Positions 7,831 through 15,624 of a DNA stretch of 64,000 nucleotides are shown here, one piece after another; within the stretch, counting starts at the first letter, position 1; each line of letters begins with the position of its first letter. Location: positions 55,500-119,499 of the forward strand of contig NZ_BJNZ01000012.1 in NCBI RefSeq assembly GCF_006539945.1, in the 5' to 3' direction. Made by a program: the position numbers and the translations under genes. The notes beneath the pieces were generated by a model, which ran no database searches, was not told where the DNA came from, and was given only the letters and a program-made list of their open reading frames with translations. This stretch comes from Cellulosimicrobium cellulans (GTDB taxonomy: Bacteria > Actinomycetota > Actinomycetes > Actinomycetales > Cellulomonadaceae).

Positions 7831-9939
7831 CCCCCCTCCACACGACCCGCCCCCGACCATGTCGACGCCGAGGGGCCGGGCACGACGGCCGGCGCCTCGG
7901 GAGGCGACGTGCCCGAGGTCGACGCGCTCCTCGACGTCGCCGTCACGCGGCTGGGCGGGGCGCGGCGCGACGGTCAGCACGCGATGGCGCGCGCGGTCAC
8001 CGAGGCGATCGAGGGCTCGGAGCACCTCGTCGTCCAGGCGGGTACGGGCACGGGGAAGTCGCTCGGGTACCTCGTGCCCGCCGTGCGGCACGCCGTCGCG
8101 ACGGACGAGCGGGTGATCGTCTCGACCGCGACGCTCGCGCTCCAGCGCCAGGTCATCACGCGAGACCTGCCGCTGGTCGCCGACGCCGTGGCGGACCGTC
8201 TCCCGCGCCCCGCCACCATCGCGCTCCTCAAGGGGTGGCACAACTACCTGTGCGTCCACAAGATCGCGGGCGGGTACCCGGCCGACGAGCCGACGCTCTT
8301 CGACCTGCCGGGCGAGTCGGCGGGCGCCGCCGACCACCCCGCCGCGCGCGGCGGGACCGGCGCGGCGGCGCTCGGCGAGCAGGTCGTGCGGCTGCGCGAG
8401 TGGGCCGACGAGACGTCGACCGGCGACCGCGACGACCTCGTGCCCGGCGTGAGCGACAAGGCGTGGCGCCAGGTCTCCGTCACGGCGCTCGAGTGCCTCG
8501 GGCAGCGGTGCCCGATGCTCGCCGAGTGCTTCCCCGAGAAGGCGCGCGCGACGGCCCGCGAGGCCGACGTCGTCGTGACCAACCACGCGATGCTCGGCAT
8601 CGCGGCGATGGGGTCGCCCGGCGTGCTGCCCGAGCACGACGTGCTCGTCGTCGACGAGGCGCACGAGCTCGCGGACCGGGTGACGGCTGCCGCGACGGTC
8701 GACCTGTCGGTCCCGGCGATCGAGAGCGCCGCACGGCTCGCGCGCCGGCACGGCGGTGTCACGACGGACGCGCTCGACGCGGCGTCGGCGGCGTTCGGGA
8801 CGGTCGTCGGCGCGCTGCCCGCCGAGCGGTTCCCGGACGGGCTGCCGGACGACGCGCGCTCGGCCGTCGCGGCGGTGCGCGACGCGGCGCGCGAGGTCCT
8901 CTCGACGCTCAAGCCCGAGACCGGGGTCACCAAGCCCGCCCAGCCGGACTCCGGGCTGAAGATGGCCCAGTCGACCATGCTCCAGCTCTTCGAGGTCGCC
9001 GAGCGCATGGCCGCCGACCCGACCGGGCACGACGTGCTCTGGTGCTCCCGGCCCGGCGAGGGCGGCTGGTCGGCCGACCGGTTCGGCGAGGGCGCCAGCC
9101 GCCTGCACGCCGCCCCGCTGGGTGTCGCCGGCCTCATCCGCACGCACCTGCTCGCCGAGCGGACCGGGGTGTTCACGTCCGCGACCCTCGCGCTCGGCGG
9201 GAGCTTCGACGCCGTGGCGCGCACCTTCGGCCTCGGGAGCGGTGGCGAGGGCGGCGACGCCGACGCGCCGCGGTGGCGCGGGCTCGACGTCGGGAGCCCG
9301 TTCGACTATGCGCGGCAGGGGATCCTCTACGTGGCCAAGCGCCTGCCGACGCCCGGCCGCGAGGCGTCCACGGAGCACCAGCTCGACGAGATCGCGGCCC
9401 TCGTGGAGGCCGCGGGCGGGCGCACGCTCGGTCTGTTCTCGTCGCGCCGGGCCGCGGTCGCCGCGGCGGAGGCGATGCGCGAGCGGCTCGACGTGCCGGT
9501 CCTCTGCCAGGGCGACGACCAGCTCCCCACGCTCGTGCGCGAGTTCGCCGCCGACCCGGCGACGTGCCTGTTCGGCACGCTGTCGCTGTGGCAGGGCGTC
9601 GACGTCCCGGGCCCGTCGTGCCAGCTCGTGCTCATCGACCGCATCCCGTTCCCGCGCCCGGACGACCCGGTCAAGTCGGCGCGGGCGCGCGCGGTCGAGG
9701 CCGCGGGCGGCAACGGGTTCATGCAGGTCTCCGCGACGCACGCCGCGCTCCTGCTGGCGCAGGGCGCCGGCCGGCTCGTGCGGTCCACGGCGGACCGGGG
9801 GGTGGTCGCGGTCCTCGACCCGCGTCTCGTGACCGCGCGCTACGGCACGTTCCTCACGCGGTCCATGCCGGGGTTCTGGCAGACGACCGACCGCGACGTC
9901 GCTACCGCTGCGCTACGGCGCCTCGCCGCCCTAGGCTGA
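7828..9939 (+). CDS. DinG/YoaA-family ATP-dependent DNA helicase (XPD-like, Fe-S)
   Basis: This 703-residue superfamily 2 helicase has motif I AGTGTGKS at residues 71-78, motif II DEAH at 276-279, and late motifs in SLWQGVDVPGPSCQLVLIDRIPF and QGAGRLVRS. Four cysteines between motifs Ia and II (C142, C223, C228, C234) match the 4Fe-4S ligands of DinG/XPD enzymes, which unwind 5'-to-3' and resolve D-loops, R-loops or G-quadruplexes. The TNHAML element before the DEAH box is also typical. The GTG start is supported by a leaderless -10 hexamer 6 nt upstream. I see no LexA box here, so unlike E. coli dinG it does not look SOS-controlled. Confidence 0.93.
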   Translation: MPPSTRPAPDHVDAEGPGTTAGASGGDVPEVDALLDVAVTRLGGARRDGQHAMARAVTEAIEGSEHLVVQAGTGTGKSLGYLVPAVRHAVATDERVIVSTATLALQRQVITRDLPLVADAVADRLPRPATIALLKGWHNYLCVHKIAGGYPADEPTLFDLPGESAGAADHPAARGGTGAAALGEQVVRLREWADETSTGDRDDLVPGVSDKAWRQVSVTALECLGQRCPMLAECFPEKARATAREADVVVTNHAMLGIAAMGSPGVLPEHDVLVVDEAHELADRVTAAATVDLSVPAIESAARLARRHGGVTTDALDAASAAFGTVVGALPAERFPDGLPDDARSAVAAVRDAAREVLSTLKPETGVTKPAQPDSGLKMAQSTMLQLFEVAERMAADPTGHDVLWCSRPGEGGWSADRFGEGASRLHAAPLGVAGLIRTHLLAERTGVFTSATLALGGSFDAVARTFGLGSGGEGGDADAPRWRGLDVGSPFDYARQGILYVAKRLPTPGREASTEHQLDEIAALVEAAGGRTLGLFSSRRAAVAAAEAMRERLDVPVLCQGDDQLPTLVREFAADPATCLFGTLSLWQGVDVPGPSCQLVLIDRIPFPRPDDPVKSARARAVEAAGGNGFMQVSATHAALLLAQGAGRLVRSTADRGVVAVLDPRLVTARYGTFLTRSMPGFWQTTDRDVATAALRRLAALG

Positions 9940-9989
9940 GTCCTTCCCGCGAGCACCAGGGATTCCAGCGAACTTTTCACGGAGGCGAG

Positions 9990-11000
9990 ATGACGACGAG
10001 CACGTCCCCGCAGGGCACCGGCGACGCGACCACGGGCGGTCCGGGAGGGGGAGCGCGGACCACCAAGCTCGCGATCGTCGGGGCCGGCGCGGTCGGGTCG
10101 ACGCTCGCGTACGCGGCCCTCATGCGCGGCGCCGCGCGCACGGTGGCGCTCCTGGACGTCAACAAGGCGAAGGTCGAGGCGGAGGTGCTCGACCTCCAGC
10201 ACGGCATCCAGTTCATGCCGATGGCCCGGGTCGAGGGCTCGGACGACGTCGCGGTGTGCACGGGGGCGGACGTGGTCGTCGTGACGGCGGGGGCGAAGCA
10301 GAAGCCCGGCCAGACGCGGCTCGACCTCGCCGAGGGCACGATCGGTCTCATGCGCACGATCCTGCCCGGGCTGGTGGAGGTCGCCCCGGACGCGGTCTAC
10401 GTCATGGTGACCAACCCCGTCGACATCGTCACGTACGCGGCGCTCAAGTTCTCCGGGCTGCCGCCGACGCAGCTCTTCGGCAGCGGGACGGTGCTCGACT
10501 CGTCGCGCCTGCGCTTCCTCGTGGCCCAGCACTGCGGCGTCGCGGTGCAGAACGTCCACGCGTACATCGCGGGCGAGCACGGCGACAGCGAGATCCCCCT
10601 GTGGAGCTCCGCGACGATCGGCGGCGTGCCGCTCCTCGAGTGGCCCGGCCTCGGTGGGCGGGGGCCCCTCACGGGGGAGGTGCGTGACGACATCGCGCGC
10701 GAGGTCGTGCAGTCGGCCTACCGGATCATCGAGGGCAAGGGCGCGACGAACTACGCCGTCGGGCTCGCGGGCACGCGCATCATCGAGGCCGTGCTCGACG
10801 ACGAGCACCGCATCCTGCCCGTCTCGACGCTCCTGGACGGCGCGTACGGGCTCGACGACGTGTGCCTCTCGCTGCCGACGCTCGTCGACCGCCGCGGCGC
10901 CGCCGAGCGGGTCGAGGTCCCGCTGGCCGACGAGGAGCTCGCCGGCCTGCGCTCGTCCGCCGAGTCGCTGCGCGCCGTCGCACGCCGCTTCGGTCTCTGA
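9990..11000 (+). CDS. ldh: L-lactate dehydrogenase
   Basis: This enzyme reduces pyruvate to L-lactate with NADH. The 336-residue protein has the dinucleotide-binding GAGAVGSTLA (from residue 31), the mobile loop KPGQTR with the catalytic Arg, TVLDSSRLR, and the catalytic His (H197) in AGEHGDSE, which separates it from malate dehydrogenases. The first 24 residues are a Gly/Thr-rich extension. ATG 9990 is preceded by GGAGGCGAG. A TAGGCT hexamer at 9932-9937 overlaps the stop of the helicase gene and could give ldh its own promoter, with a leader of about 45 nt. It converges on lexA, with a hairpin between them. Confidence 0.95.
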   Translation: MTTSTSPQGTGDATTGGPGGGARTTKLAIVGAGAVGSTLAYAALMRGAARTVALLDVNKAKVEAEVLDLQHGIQFMPMARVEGSDDVAVCTGADVVVVTAGAKQKPGQTRLDLAEGTIGLMRTILPGLVEVAPDAVYVMVTNPVDIVTYAALKFSGLPPTQLFGSGTVLDSSRLRFLVAQHCGVAVQNVHAYIAGEHGDSEIPLWSSATIGGVPLLEWPGLGGRGPLTGEVRDDIAREVVQSAYRIIEGKGATNYAVGLAGTRIIEAVLDDEHRILPVSTLLDGAYGLDDVCLSLPTLVDRRGAAERVEVPLADEELAGLRSSAESLRAVARRFGL

Positions 11001-11034
11001 CCGACCGGGCCCGCCGACCGGGCCCGAGCACCGC

Positions 11035-11067
11035 GAGAGCCGGGTGGTCGACGACCACCCGGCTCTC
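11035..11067. terminator. Bidirectional terminator between ldh and lexA
   Basis: A perfect 15-bp stem (GAGAGCCGGGTGGTC paired with GACCACCCGGCTCTC) has a three-base loop at 11050-11052. It is centred between the convergent ldh and lexA stops, so it can serve both. Confidence 0.75.
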
Positions 11068-11096
11068 GGCGTGCTGCGCGGTGGGACCGCGGTCGC

Positions 11097-11831
11097 TCAG
11101 AGGCTGCGCAGGACGGAGACGACGCGCCCGAGGACCTGGGCGTCGTCGCCGGGGATCGGGTCGTACGCGGCGTTGTGCGGCATGAGCCACACGTGGCCGT
11201 CCGTGCGGCGCAGGGACTTCACCGTGGCCTCGCCGTCGATCATCGCCGCGACGATCTCGCCGTTCTCCGCGACCGGCTGGCGGCGCACGACGACCCAGTC
11301 TCCGTCGCAGATCGCGGCGTCGATCATCGAGTCGCCCTGGACCCGCAGGAGGAAGAGCTCGCCCTCGCCGACGAGCTGGCGGGGCAGCGGGAAGACGTCC
11401 TCGACGACCTGCTCCGCGAGGATCGGCCCGCCGGCGGCGATGCGTCCGACGACCGGGACGTACGACGGCGCGGGGTGCGCCTCGTCGTACGTGGGCTGGG
11501 GCGCGGCGCCCGCCACCCCGAGCGGCGTCGCGCGTCGCGCGTCGTCCGGCTGGACGACCTCGATCGCGCGGGGACGGTTCGGGTCGCGCCGGAGGAAGCC
11601 CTTGCGCTCGAGCGTCGTGAGCTGGTGCTTCACGGACGACGGGCTCGTCAGGCCCACCGCCTCGCCGATCTCCCGCATGCTCGGCGGGTAGCCGCGCTGC
11701 TCGACGCACGCGCGGATGGTCTCGAGCACGAGGCGCTGCCGCGGCGTGAGCCCGTCACCCCCTGCCGACCCGTCCGGGAGCTCGCGCACCTCGGCGAGCC
11801 CCCGTGCCCTGTCCGTGCCTCGTGCCGCCAT
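11097..11831 (-). CDS. lexA: SOS repressor LexA
   Basis: LexA represses DNA-damage genes until RecA filaments trigger its self-cleavage. The 244-residue protein has the N-terminal winged helix-turn-helix (about 30-95, with [21 protein letters not shown]), the A133-G134 cleavage site in GRIAAGGP, catalytic S168 in GDSMID, and K205 in the EATVKS segment. The start is ATG 11831, preceded by GGCGGAG; earlier in-frame starts would add sequence not found in the family. Its promoter reads leftwards (TTGATT at 11994-11989, 17 nt, TAGCCT at 11971-11966) and the -35 overlaps a LexA box, so autoregulation is expected. The divergent neighbour is a LysM protein, as in mycobacteria. Confidence 0.97.
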   Translation of the reverse strand: MAARGTDRARGLAEVRELPDGSAGGDGLTPRQRLVLETIRACVEQRGYPPSMREIGEAVGLTSPSSVKHQLTTLERKGFLRRDPNRPRAIEVVQPDDARRATPLGVAGAAPQPTYDEAHPAPSYVPVVGRIAAGGPILAEQVVEDVFPLPRQLVGEGELFLLRVQGDSMIDAAICDGDWVVVRRQPVAENGEIVAAMIDGEATVKSLRRTDGHVWLMPHNAAYDPIPGDDAQVLGRVVSVLRSL

Positions 11832-11965
11832 GGTCGCTCCGCCTTCGTCCGTCGCGGCCGCCGACGCCTCCCGGCCTGCGGCCTCCCTCCCCGGGGCGTG
11901 CGCCCCGGGACCTCGGTCGTTCCTCCAGGTCCGGGCGGACATGTCCGGCGAACCGACCTGACCCC

Positions 11966-11994
11966 AGGCTAGGGGAGGTTGCGACACGAATCAA
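11966..11994 (-). promoter_or_regulatory. lexA promoter
   Basis: Reading leftwards, TTGATT (11994-11989), a 17-nt spacer and TAGCCT (11971-11966) form a good sigma-70-type promoter. Transcription would start near 11959, giving a leader of roughly 128 nt. The LexA box at 11991-12006 covers the -35 element. Confidence 0.65.
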
Positions 11995-12006
11995 ACACCT
12001 GTTCGA
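11991..12006. promoter_or_regulatory. LexA (SOS) box controlling lexA
   Basis: TCAAACACCTGTTCGA matches the actinobacterial/Gram-positive LexA operator TCGAAC-N4-GTTCGA at 11 of 12 fixed positions. It overlaps the -35 of the lexA promoter. Its reverse complement (TCGAACAGGTGTTTGA) differs by one base from the box in the HEPN-dinB promoter. Confidence 0.85.
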
Positions 12007-12043
12007 GCATGTCTCGACTCTGCCGGTCGTTCGTGATACACCT

Positions 12044-12074
12044 TCGTACAGGTGTTCTACGTACACGTGTTCGA
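12044..12074. promoter_or_regulatory. Two adjacent weaker LexA boxes upstream of the LysM gene
   Basis: TCGTACAGGTGTTCTA (12044-12059) and ACGTACACGTGTTCGA (12059-12074) each match TCGAAC-N4-GTTCGA at 10 of 12 fixed positions. They share one base, so they lie 15 bp apart on nearly the same face of the helix. They sit about 90 bp before the LysM gene start. I could not place a convincing -35/-10 pair around them. Confidence 0.6.
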
Positions 12075-12162
12075 CCGACCCGGTCGGCATGGAGGCGAAG
12101 GGCTCGCGGCGTCCGATCGACCGGGGAAGGCGATCGGGTCCGCGGGCCGGGACGGAGCAGGC

Positions 12163-12531
12163 ATGGATGCGATGGCGATCTCGGCGGTCGGGCCACTCGG
12201 CCGCGCGGGCGGGGCTGCGATGCCGGAGCGCGCGGGCGAGCGGCCGCTGCGGCTCACGCGGCGGGGCCGTGTGGTCCTCGTGCTTCTGGCGGCCGTGGTG
12301 CTGCTGCTCGCCGCGCGCGTGGGTGTCGCCGTCGCGAGCGGACCGGGCGAGCCTGTGGAGGTCCGGGTCCACGTCGTGGCCGCGGGGGAGACGCTGTGGG
12401 AGCTCGCACAGGGCGTGGCGGCTCCGGGCGAGGACCTGCGGGACGTCGTGAGCGGGCTCGCCGAGCTCAACGGGCTCTCGTCGTCGGGCCTCCAGGCCGG
12501 GCAGAAGATCCTCCTTCCGGCGCCGGCCTAG
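12163..12531 (+). CDS. LysM-domain membrane protein, SOS-linked (Rv2719c/ChiZ-like position)
   Basis: This 122-residue protein has an Arg-rich cytoplasmic N terminus, a membrane segment at about 36-54, and an extracytoplasmic LysM peptidoglycan-binding domain at about 68-119 (HVVAAGETLWELA ... NGLSSSGLQAGQKILLP). ATG 12163 follows GGAG at 12154-12157. It lies divergent from lexA and upstream of nrdR, exactly like Mycobacterium tuberculosis Rv2719c (ChiZ), a damage-induced wall protein that inhibits division; corynebacterial DivS has the same location and role. Two or three LexA boxes lie in the shared upstream region. Damage-induced control of septation is therefore the likely job, inferred from domain, synteny and operators rather than from overall similarity, which is low outside LysM. 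Confidence 0.82.
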   Translation: MDAMAISAVGPLGRAGGAAMPERAGERPLRLTRRGRVVLVLLAAVVLLLAARVGVAVASGPGEPVEVRVHVVAAGETLWELAQGVAAPGEDLRDVVSGLAELNGLSSSGLQAGQKILLPAPA

Positions 12532-12629
12532 GGGGCGCGCCCGTCGGCCGTCATGGGCCGGACTGCGGTGTGACGCAGGACACGGCACAAAACCCCCGTG
12601 TGCGGTGTCCCAGGGGTTGCAATCCCTGA

Positions 12630-12643
12630 TTAGGTCCACCTAA
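12630..12643. promoter_or_regulatory. Palindromic operator candidate TTAGGT-CC-ACCTAA
   Basis: This perfect 6-bp inverted repeat with a 2-nt centre sits in the spacer and -10 area of a possible rightward promoter. TTAGGT/ACCTAA half-sites resemble the outer arms of DtxR/IdeR iron boxes, but the 19-bp spacing of those boxes is absent. The regulator is unknown. Confidence 0.35.
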
Positions 12644-12775
12644 GTTAGTGCTACCTCACCACGCCGGCTGGGGGGCTGGGCGCACGAGGCGAGGAGCACG
12701 CGGTCCACCGCGACTCCTGTGCACGTCGCCGCGCGTGAGGCGAGTCACGCGCGAGATGGGGACGGGGGCGTCCCG

Positions 12776-12805
12776 ACGGGGGCGGTCGACAACGACCGCC
12801 CCCGT
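12776..12805. terminator. Strong hairpin upstream of nrdR
   Basis: A perfect 13-bp stem ACGGGGGCGGTCG / CGACCGCCCCCGT has a 4-nt ACAA loop and is followed by TCTGCTGT. It lies about 245 nt after the LysM stop and 176 nt before nrdR, so it is either a distal terminator or an attenuator in an nrdR leader. Confidence 0.55.
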
Positions 12806-12981
12806 TCTGCTGTCCGCGGACGGCCGTCTGTGCGCCGGGGTCCACCCTCCGCGGGGTCCCGGCTGCGCCGTCGTCCACCCTCCGCGAGGCCCCGGCGTCG
12901 GAGGCGTGTTGCACCGCCCCGCCGCGACGGCATACGTTCGTCGCGCCGACCCGTCGGCGCGAACCCGCGGAGGAGCCCGCC

Positions 12982-13515
12982 ATGCACTGCCCGTTCTGCC
13001 GCCACGCGGACTCCCGCGTCGTCGACTCGCGCACCTCGGACGACGGCGCGTCGATCCGTCGGCGCCGCCAGTGCCCCGAGTGCAACCGCCGCTTCACGAC
13101 GATCGAGACTGCGAGCCTGTCCGTGGTCAAGCGCTCAGGCGTCACGGAGCCCTTCTCGCGCGAGAAGATCGTCAACGGCGTGCGCAAGGCCTGCCAGGGG
13201 CGCCCCGTCAACGAGGACGACCTCGCGGTGCTCGCGCAGCGCGTGGAGGAGACGATCCGGGCGAGCGGCAGCGCCGAGCTCGACGCGTACGAGATCGGGC
13301 TCGCGATCCTCGGGCCGCTGCGTGAGCTCGACGAGGTCGCCTACCTGCGCTTCGCGAGCGTCTACCAGGCGTTCGACTCGCTCGAGGACTTCGAGAGCGC
13401 GATCACCTCGCTCCGGGTCGAGCGCGAGGAGCGCGAGTCGGCGGCCCGGGCCGAGGGCTCGGACGACGCCGCTCCCGCTGCGGACGTGCGCGAGGAGCCC
13501 GCGCCGCACGCCTGA
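12982..13515 (+). CDS. nrdR: Ribonucleotide reductase repressor NrdR
   Basis: NrdR binds ATP/dATP through an ATP-cone and represses ribonucleotide reductase genes. The 177-residue protein has the N-terminal zinc ribbon with C3, C6, C31 and C34, and an ATP-cone at about 46-136 beginning [17 protein letters not shown] charged C-terminal tail of about 35 residues extends beyond the usual length of about 150. ATG 12982 is preceded by CGGAGGAG. In mycobacteria and streptomycetes nrdR lies beside lexA, and in streptomycetes beside nrdJ. Here it follows the LysM gene, and no reductase gene lies downstream, so its targets are elsewhere. Confidence 0.96.
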   Translation: MHCPFCRHADSRVVDSRTSDDGASIRRRRQCPECNRRFTTIETASLSVVKRSGVTEPFSREKIVNGVRKACQGRPVNEDDLAVLAQRVEETIRASGSAELDAYEIGLAILGPLRELDEVAYLRFASVYQAFDSLEDFESAITSLRVEREERESAARAEGSDDAAPAADVREEPAPHA

Positions 13516-13577
13516 GCAGGCGATGCCGCGCCTCGTCGTCGCTCCCGCGTCGTGGTCACCGGACCGCGTCGGCGGTG

Positions 13578-14669
13578 CTACAGGTCGCTGGACCGCGACG
13601 CCCAGATGTTGATGCCCGTGTCTGCGGGCAGCGCGTCGACGGCAGCGAGCTCCTCCGCGGAGAGGCCCGGCGCGTCGAGCGCGGCGAGGTTCTCGTCGAG
13701 CTGGCGCGTCGAGCTCGCGCCGAGCAGGACCGAGGTGACGCGCTCGTCCCGCATCGCCCAGAGGATCGCCGTCGTGGCGAGGCTGCGCCCGTGGGCGCGG
13801 GCGAGGCCGTCGAGCCGGCGCACGTGGTCGAGGTTCGCGTCCGAGAGGAACGCCGGTCGCAGGGGCCCGCCGCGCGCCGCACGGGAGTCGTCCGGGACCC
13901 CGTGCAGGTACCGGTCGGTGAGCATCCCCTGGGCGAGCGGTGAGAAGGCCACGACGCCGAGGCCCTCGGCCCCGGCGACGTCGAGCACGGACGCGCCCGC
14001 GGGGTCGTGCGGGTCGGGCTCCTCGACCCACCGGTTGAGCATCGAGTACGACACCTGGGTCACGACCAGGTCGACCCCGAGCTGTTCCGCGACACGCAGC
14101 GCCTCCCGGGTGCGGCGCGCCGAGTAGGAGGAGATGCCGGCGTACCGCGCTCGCCCCGAGCGGACCGCCGTGGCGAGCGCGCCGACGGTCTCCTCGAGCG
14201 GCGTCGTCGGGTCGAAGCGGTGGGAGTAGAAGATGTCGACGTGGTCGAGCCCGAGCCGGCGCAGCGACGCGTCGAGGGACGAGAGCAGGTACTTGCGCGA
14301 GCCGCCCTCGCCGTAGGGGCCTGGTCCCATGCGGTAGCCGGCCTTGGTCGTCACGACGAGCTCGTCGCGGACCGGCCGCAGCTCGCGCGCGAGCAGGCGC
14401 CCCAGCGACTCCTCCGCCGCCCCGCCCGGCGGACCGTAGTTGTTCGCGAGGTCGAGGTGGGTCACCCCGCGGTCGACCGCGTGGAGCACGATCTCGCGCT
14501 GCGTCGCCCCGGGGTCGGCGTCGCCGAAGTTCTGCCACAGGCCCAGCGAGACGGTCGGCAGCGCGAGCCCGGAACGACCGAGACGGCGGTGCGGCAGCGA
14601 GGCGGGGTCCGTGGGCGACGGCGCCGCGCTGGGTCGGGCGGCGGGAGCGGGGGAGGCGTCGGACGGCAC
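13578..14669 (-). CDS. Aldo/keto reductase, YghZ/Gpr (AKR14) type
   Basis: This 363-residue NADPH-dependent TIM-barrel oxidoreductase is a close match to the E. coli YghZ/Gpr group, which reduces L-glyceraldehyde 3-phosphate and methylglyoxal. Markers are SLGLWQNFG, HLDLANNYGPPGG with D73 and catalytic Tyr78, K109 in TTKAGYRMGPGPYG, and H150 in DIFYSHRFD. The tail ends NIWASRSSDL. The first 25 residues are a Pro/Ala-rich extension. GTG 14669 is supported by TAGCGT (14682-14677) 7 nt upstream, a leaderless arrangement. It is a single gene, convergent with nrdR and divergent from the DUF5302 gene. Detoxification of reactive aldehydes is the likely role. Confidence 0.9.
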   Translation of the reverse strand: MPSDASPAPAARPSAAPSPTDPASLPHRRLGRSGLALPTVSLGLWQNFGDADPGATQREIVLHAVDRGVTHLDLANNYGPPGGAAEESLGRLLARELRPVRDELVVTTKAGYRMGPGPYGEGGSRKYLLSSLDASLRRLGLDHVDIFYSHRFDPTTPLEETVGALATAVRSGRARYAGISSYSARRTREALRVAEQLGVDLVVTQVSYSMLNRWVEEPDPHDPAGASVLDVAGAEGLGVVAFSPLAQGMLTDRYLHGVPDDSRAARGGPLRPAFLSDANLDHVRRLDGLARAHGRSLATTAILWAMRDERVTSVLLGASSTRQLDENLAALDAPGLSAEELAAVDALPADTGINIWASRSSDL

Positions 14670-14833
14670 GGTGCCGACGCTACCCGACGCCGTCCGACGA
14701 CCGTCGGGGAGCCGACAGGCCGGGGGACAAATCAGGTGGCGTCCGGCGACGGGGTGCGGGAGGCTTGCGAGATGCCCGCGCCGTCGGGCCGACCGCAGTG
14801 CACGACCGAGTTCCCATCGACGAGGAGACCGCC

Positions 14834-15028
14834 ATGGCGTCCGACCAGCAGCGATCCGCTGCAGAGACCGCACCGACCGACGAGGCCAAGGCGAAGTTCC
14901 GGGAGGCGCTCGACCGGAAGAACGCGGCGCGCCACCGGACGGCGGACGGCGAGACCAACACCGGGTCGGTGCACGGCTCCGAGACCGTCGGCCCGGTCCA
15001 GCGCACGTTCCGCCGCAAGTCCGGCTGA
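14834..15028 (+). CDS. DUF5302 small protein
   Basis: This 64-residue hydrophilic protein is rich in Ala, Arg and Thr. A helix contains AKAKFREALDRKNAARH and the conserved C terminus is VQRTFRRKSG. Both segments match the actinobacteria-only DUF5302 family, whose members are similarly short and have no assigned function. ATG 14834 follows GAGGAGACC. It has no membrane segment or cysteine. It is transcribed alone, divergent from the aldo/keto reductase, and a long hairpin follows directly. Confidence 0.85.
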   Translation: MASDQQRSAAETAPTDEAKAKFREALDRKNAARHRTADGETNTGSVHGSETVGPVQRTFRRKSG

Positions 15029-15037
15029 CCTTCGTCC

Positions 15038-15075
15038 CGTCGTCCGGTCGTCCCGCACGGGGCGGCCGGACGACG
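15038..15075. terminator. Bidirectional terminator between DUF5302 and PPOX genes
   Basis: A long stem (CGTCGTCCGG paired with CCGGACGACG, continued inward with two G-T pairs to about 17 bp) has a GCAC loop. It lies between the convergent stops at 15028 and 15087. Confidence 0.7.
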
Positions 15076-15086
15076 TGTGTCCGGGG

Positions 15087-15506
15087 TCAGTCCTCCGACC
15101 GGGCGAAGCGCCGTCCCGTGAGCTCGCGGGCCTCGACCACGACCCACTCCTCGGTCGGCACGTCGACGGTGGGGACGAGCGGGTCCGCACCGTCCTGGAC
15201 GGCGTCCACCTCGTGCTCGCTCCGGATCCGGTGGGCGGTCCCCCGGGCGACGACGCTCCATGCCCCGTCGTCGTCGACGTGGTCCCACTCGAGCGCGACG
15301 CGCTCGTTGGTCGCGAGAGTCGCGAGCTTGGTCCCCGGGACGGTGCGGAACGCGAGCGTGCGCCGGTGCGCCCGCACGGTGACGGGGTAGATGTCCGGCT
15401 CGCCCCGCACGCTCACGGCGAGGCGTGCGACGTGGGTCCCCTCCACGAGGTCCCACGACGCGTCGGCGTCGAGGATCTGCGGCCCGTCGTGCGTGTATCC
15501 GGTCAT
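15087..15506 (-). CDS. Pyridoxamine 5'-phosphate oxidase-fold (PPOX) protein
   Basis: This 139-residue protein has a split-barrel flavin-binding fold, seen in the strand pattern HVARLAVSVRGEPDIYPVTVRAHRRTLAFRT and the motif KLATLATNERVALEWDHVDD, as in the Rv-type nitroreductase/PPOX group of actinobacteria. Such proteins bind FMN, F420 or heme and act as small oxidoreductases; the cofactor cannot be told from sequence alone. ATG 15506 has CACGAT (15517-15512) 5 nt upstream, so the mRNA may be leaderless. It lies downstream of serA on the same strand but is separated from it by tandem hairpins, so it is probably independent. Confidence 0.75.
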   Translation of the reverse strand: MTGYTHDGPQILDADASWDLVEGTHVARLAVSVRGEPDIYPVTVRAHRRTLAFRTVPGTKLATLATNERVALEWDHVDDDGAWSVVARGTAHRIRSEHEVDAVQDGADPLVPTVDVPTEEWVVVEARELTGRRFARSED

Positions 15507-15541
15507 GCCTCATCGTGGCACCGACGCGGACGGGGCGCTCA

Positions 15542-15600
15542 GCGGCGAAGGTCATGCCGCCCGAGGACCTTCGCCGCGTGCGCCGGGCGACCGGCGCACG
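15542..15600 (-). terminator. Tandem hairpins downstream of serA
   Basis: Two hairpins lie just after the serA stop on the minus strand. One has a 9-bp stem CGTGCGCCG/CGGCGCACG (15577-15600). The other has a 12-bp stem GCGGCGAAGGTC/GACCTTCGCCGC (15542-15553 with 15566-15577). They abut, so only one may form fully at a time. Confidence 0.65.
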
Positions 15601-15624
15601 CGGCGAGATCGCCCGCGGTGGGCG

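Larger units (their letters stand above)
12532..12981 (+). promoter_or_regulatory. 450-bp intergenic region before nrdR: hairpins, operator-like palindrome, promoter, direct repeat
   Basis: No protein gene is convincing here. In order I see the following. A hairpin at 12579-12609 (GACAC-G-GCAC arms) and a small one at 12611-12628 could end the LysM transcript. A palindrome TTAGGT-CC-ACCTAA at 12630-12643 lies in a possible promoter (TTGCAA 12617-12622, 18 nt, TAAGTT 12641-12646). A 13-bp stem lies at 12776-12805. A 24-nt direct repeat (GTCCACCCTCCGCG...) occurs at 12840-12863 and 12873-12896, period 33. The nrdR ribosome site CGGAGGAG follows. NrdR boxes (ACACWATATATWGTGT type) and a cobalamin riboswitch core were looked for and not seen. 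Confidence 0.4.

Noticed and set aside
6052..9741. A 1229-codon open frame antisense to hflX and the DinG-type helicase
   Set aside because: It spans two well-supported genes and the terminator between them, and shows no domain. High GC leaves antisense frames free of stops.
12630..12643. TTAGGT-CC-ACCTAA as an IdeR/DtxR iron box
   Set aside because: The half-sites look right but the 19-bp spacing is not met and no iron gene lies downstream. Recorded as an operator of unknown regulator.
12840..12896. Two copies of GTCCACCCTCCGCG... as a CRISPR or attachment site
   Set aside because: Only two copies, no cas gene or integrase, and no tRNA. It is kept only as a short direct repeat.
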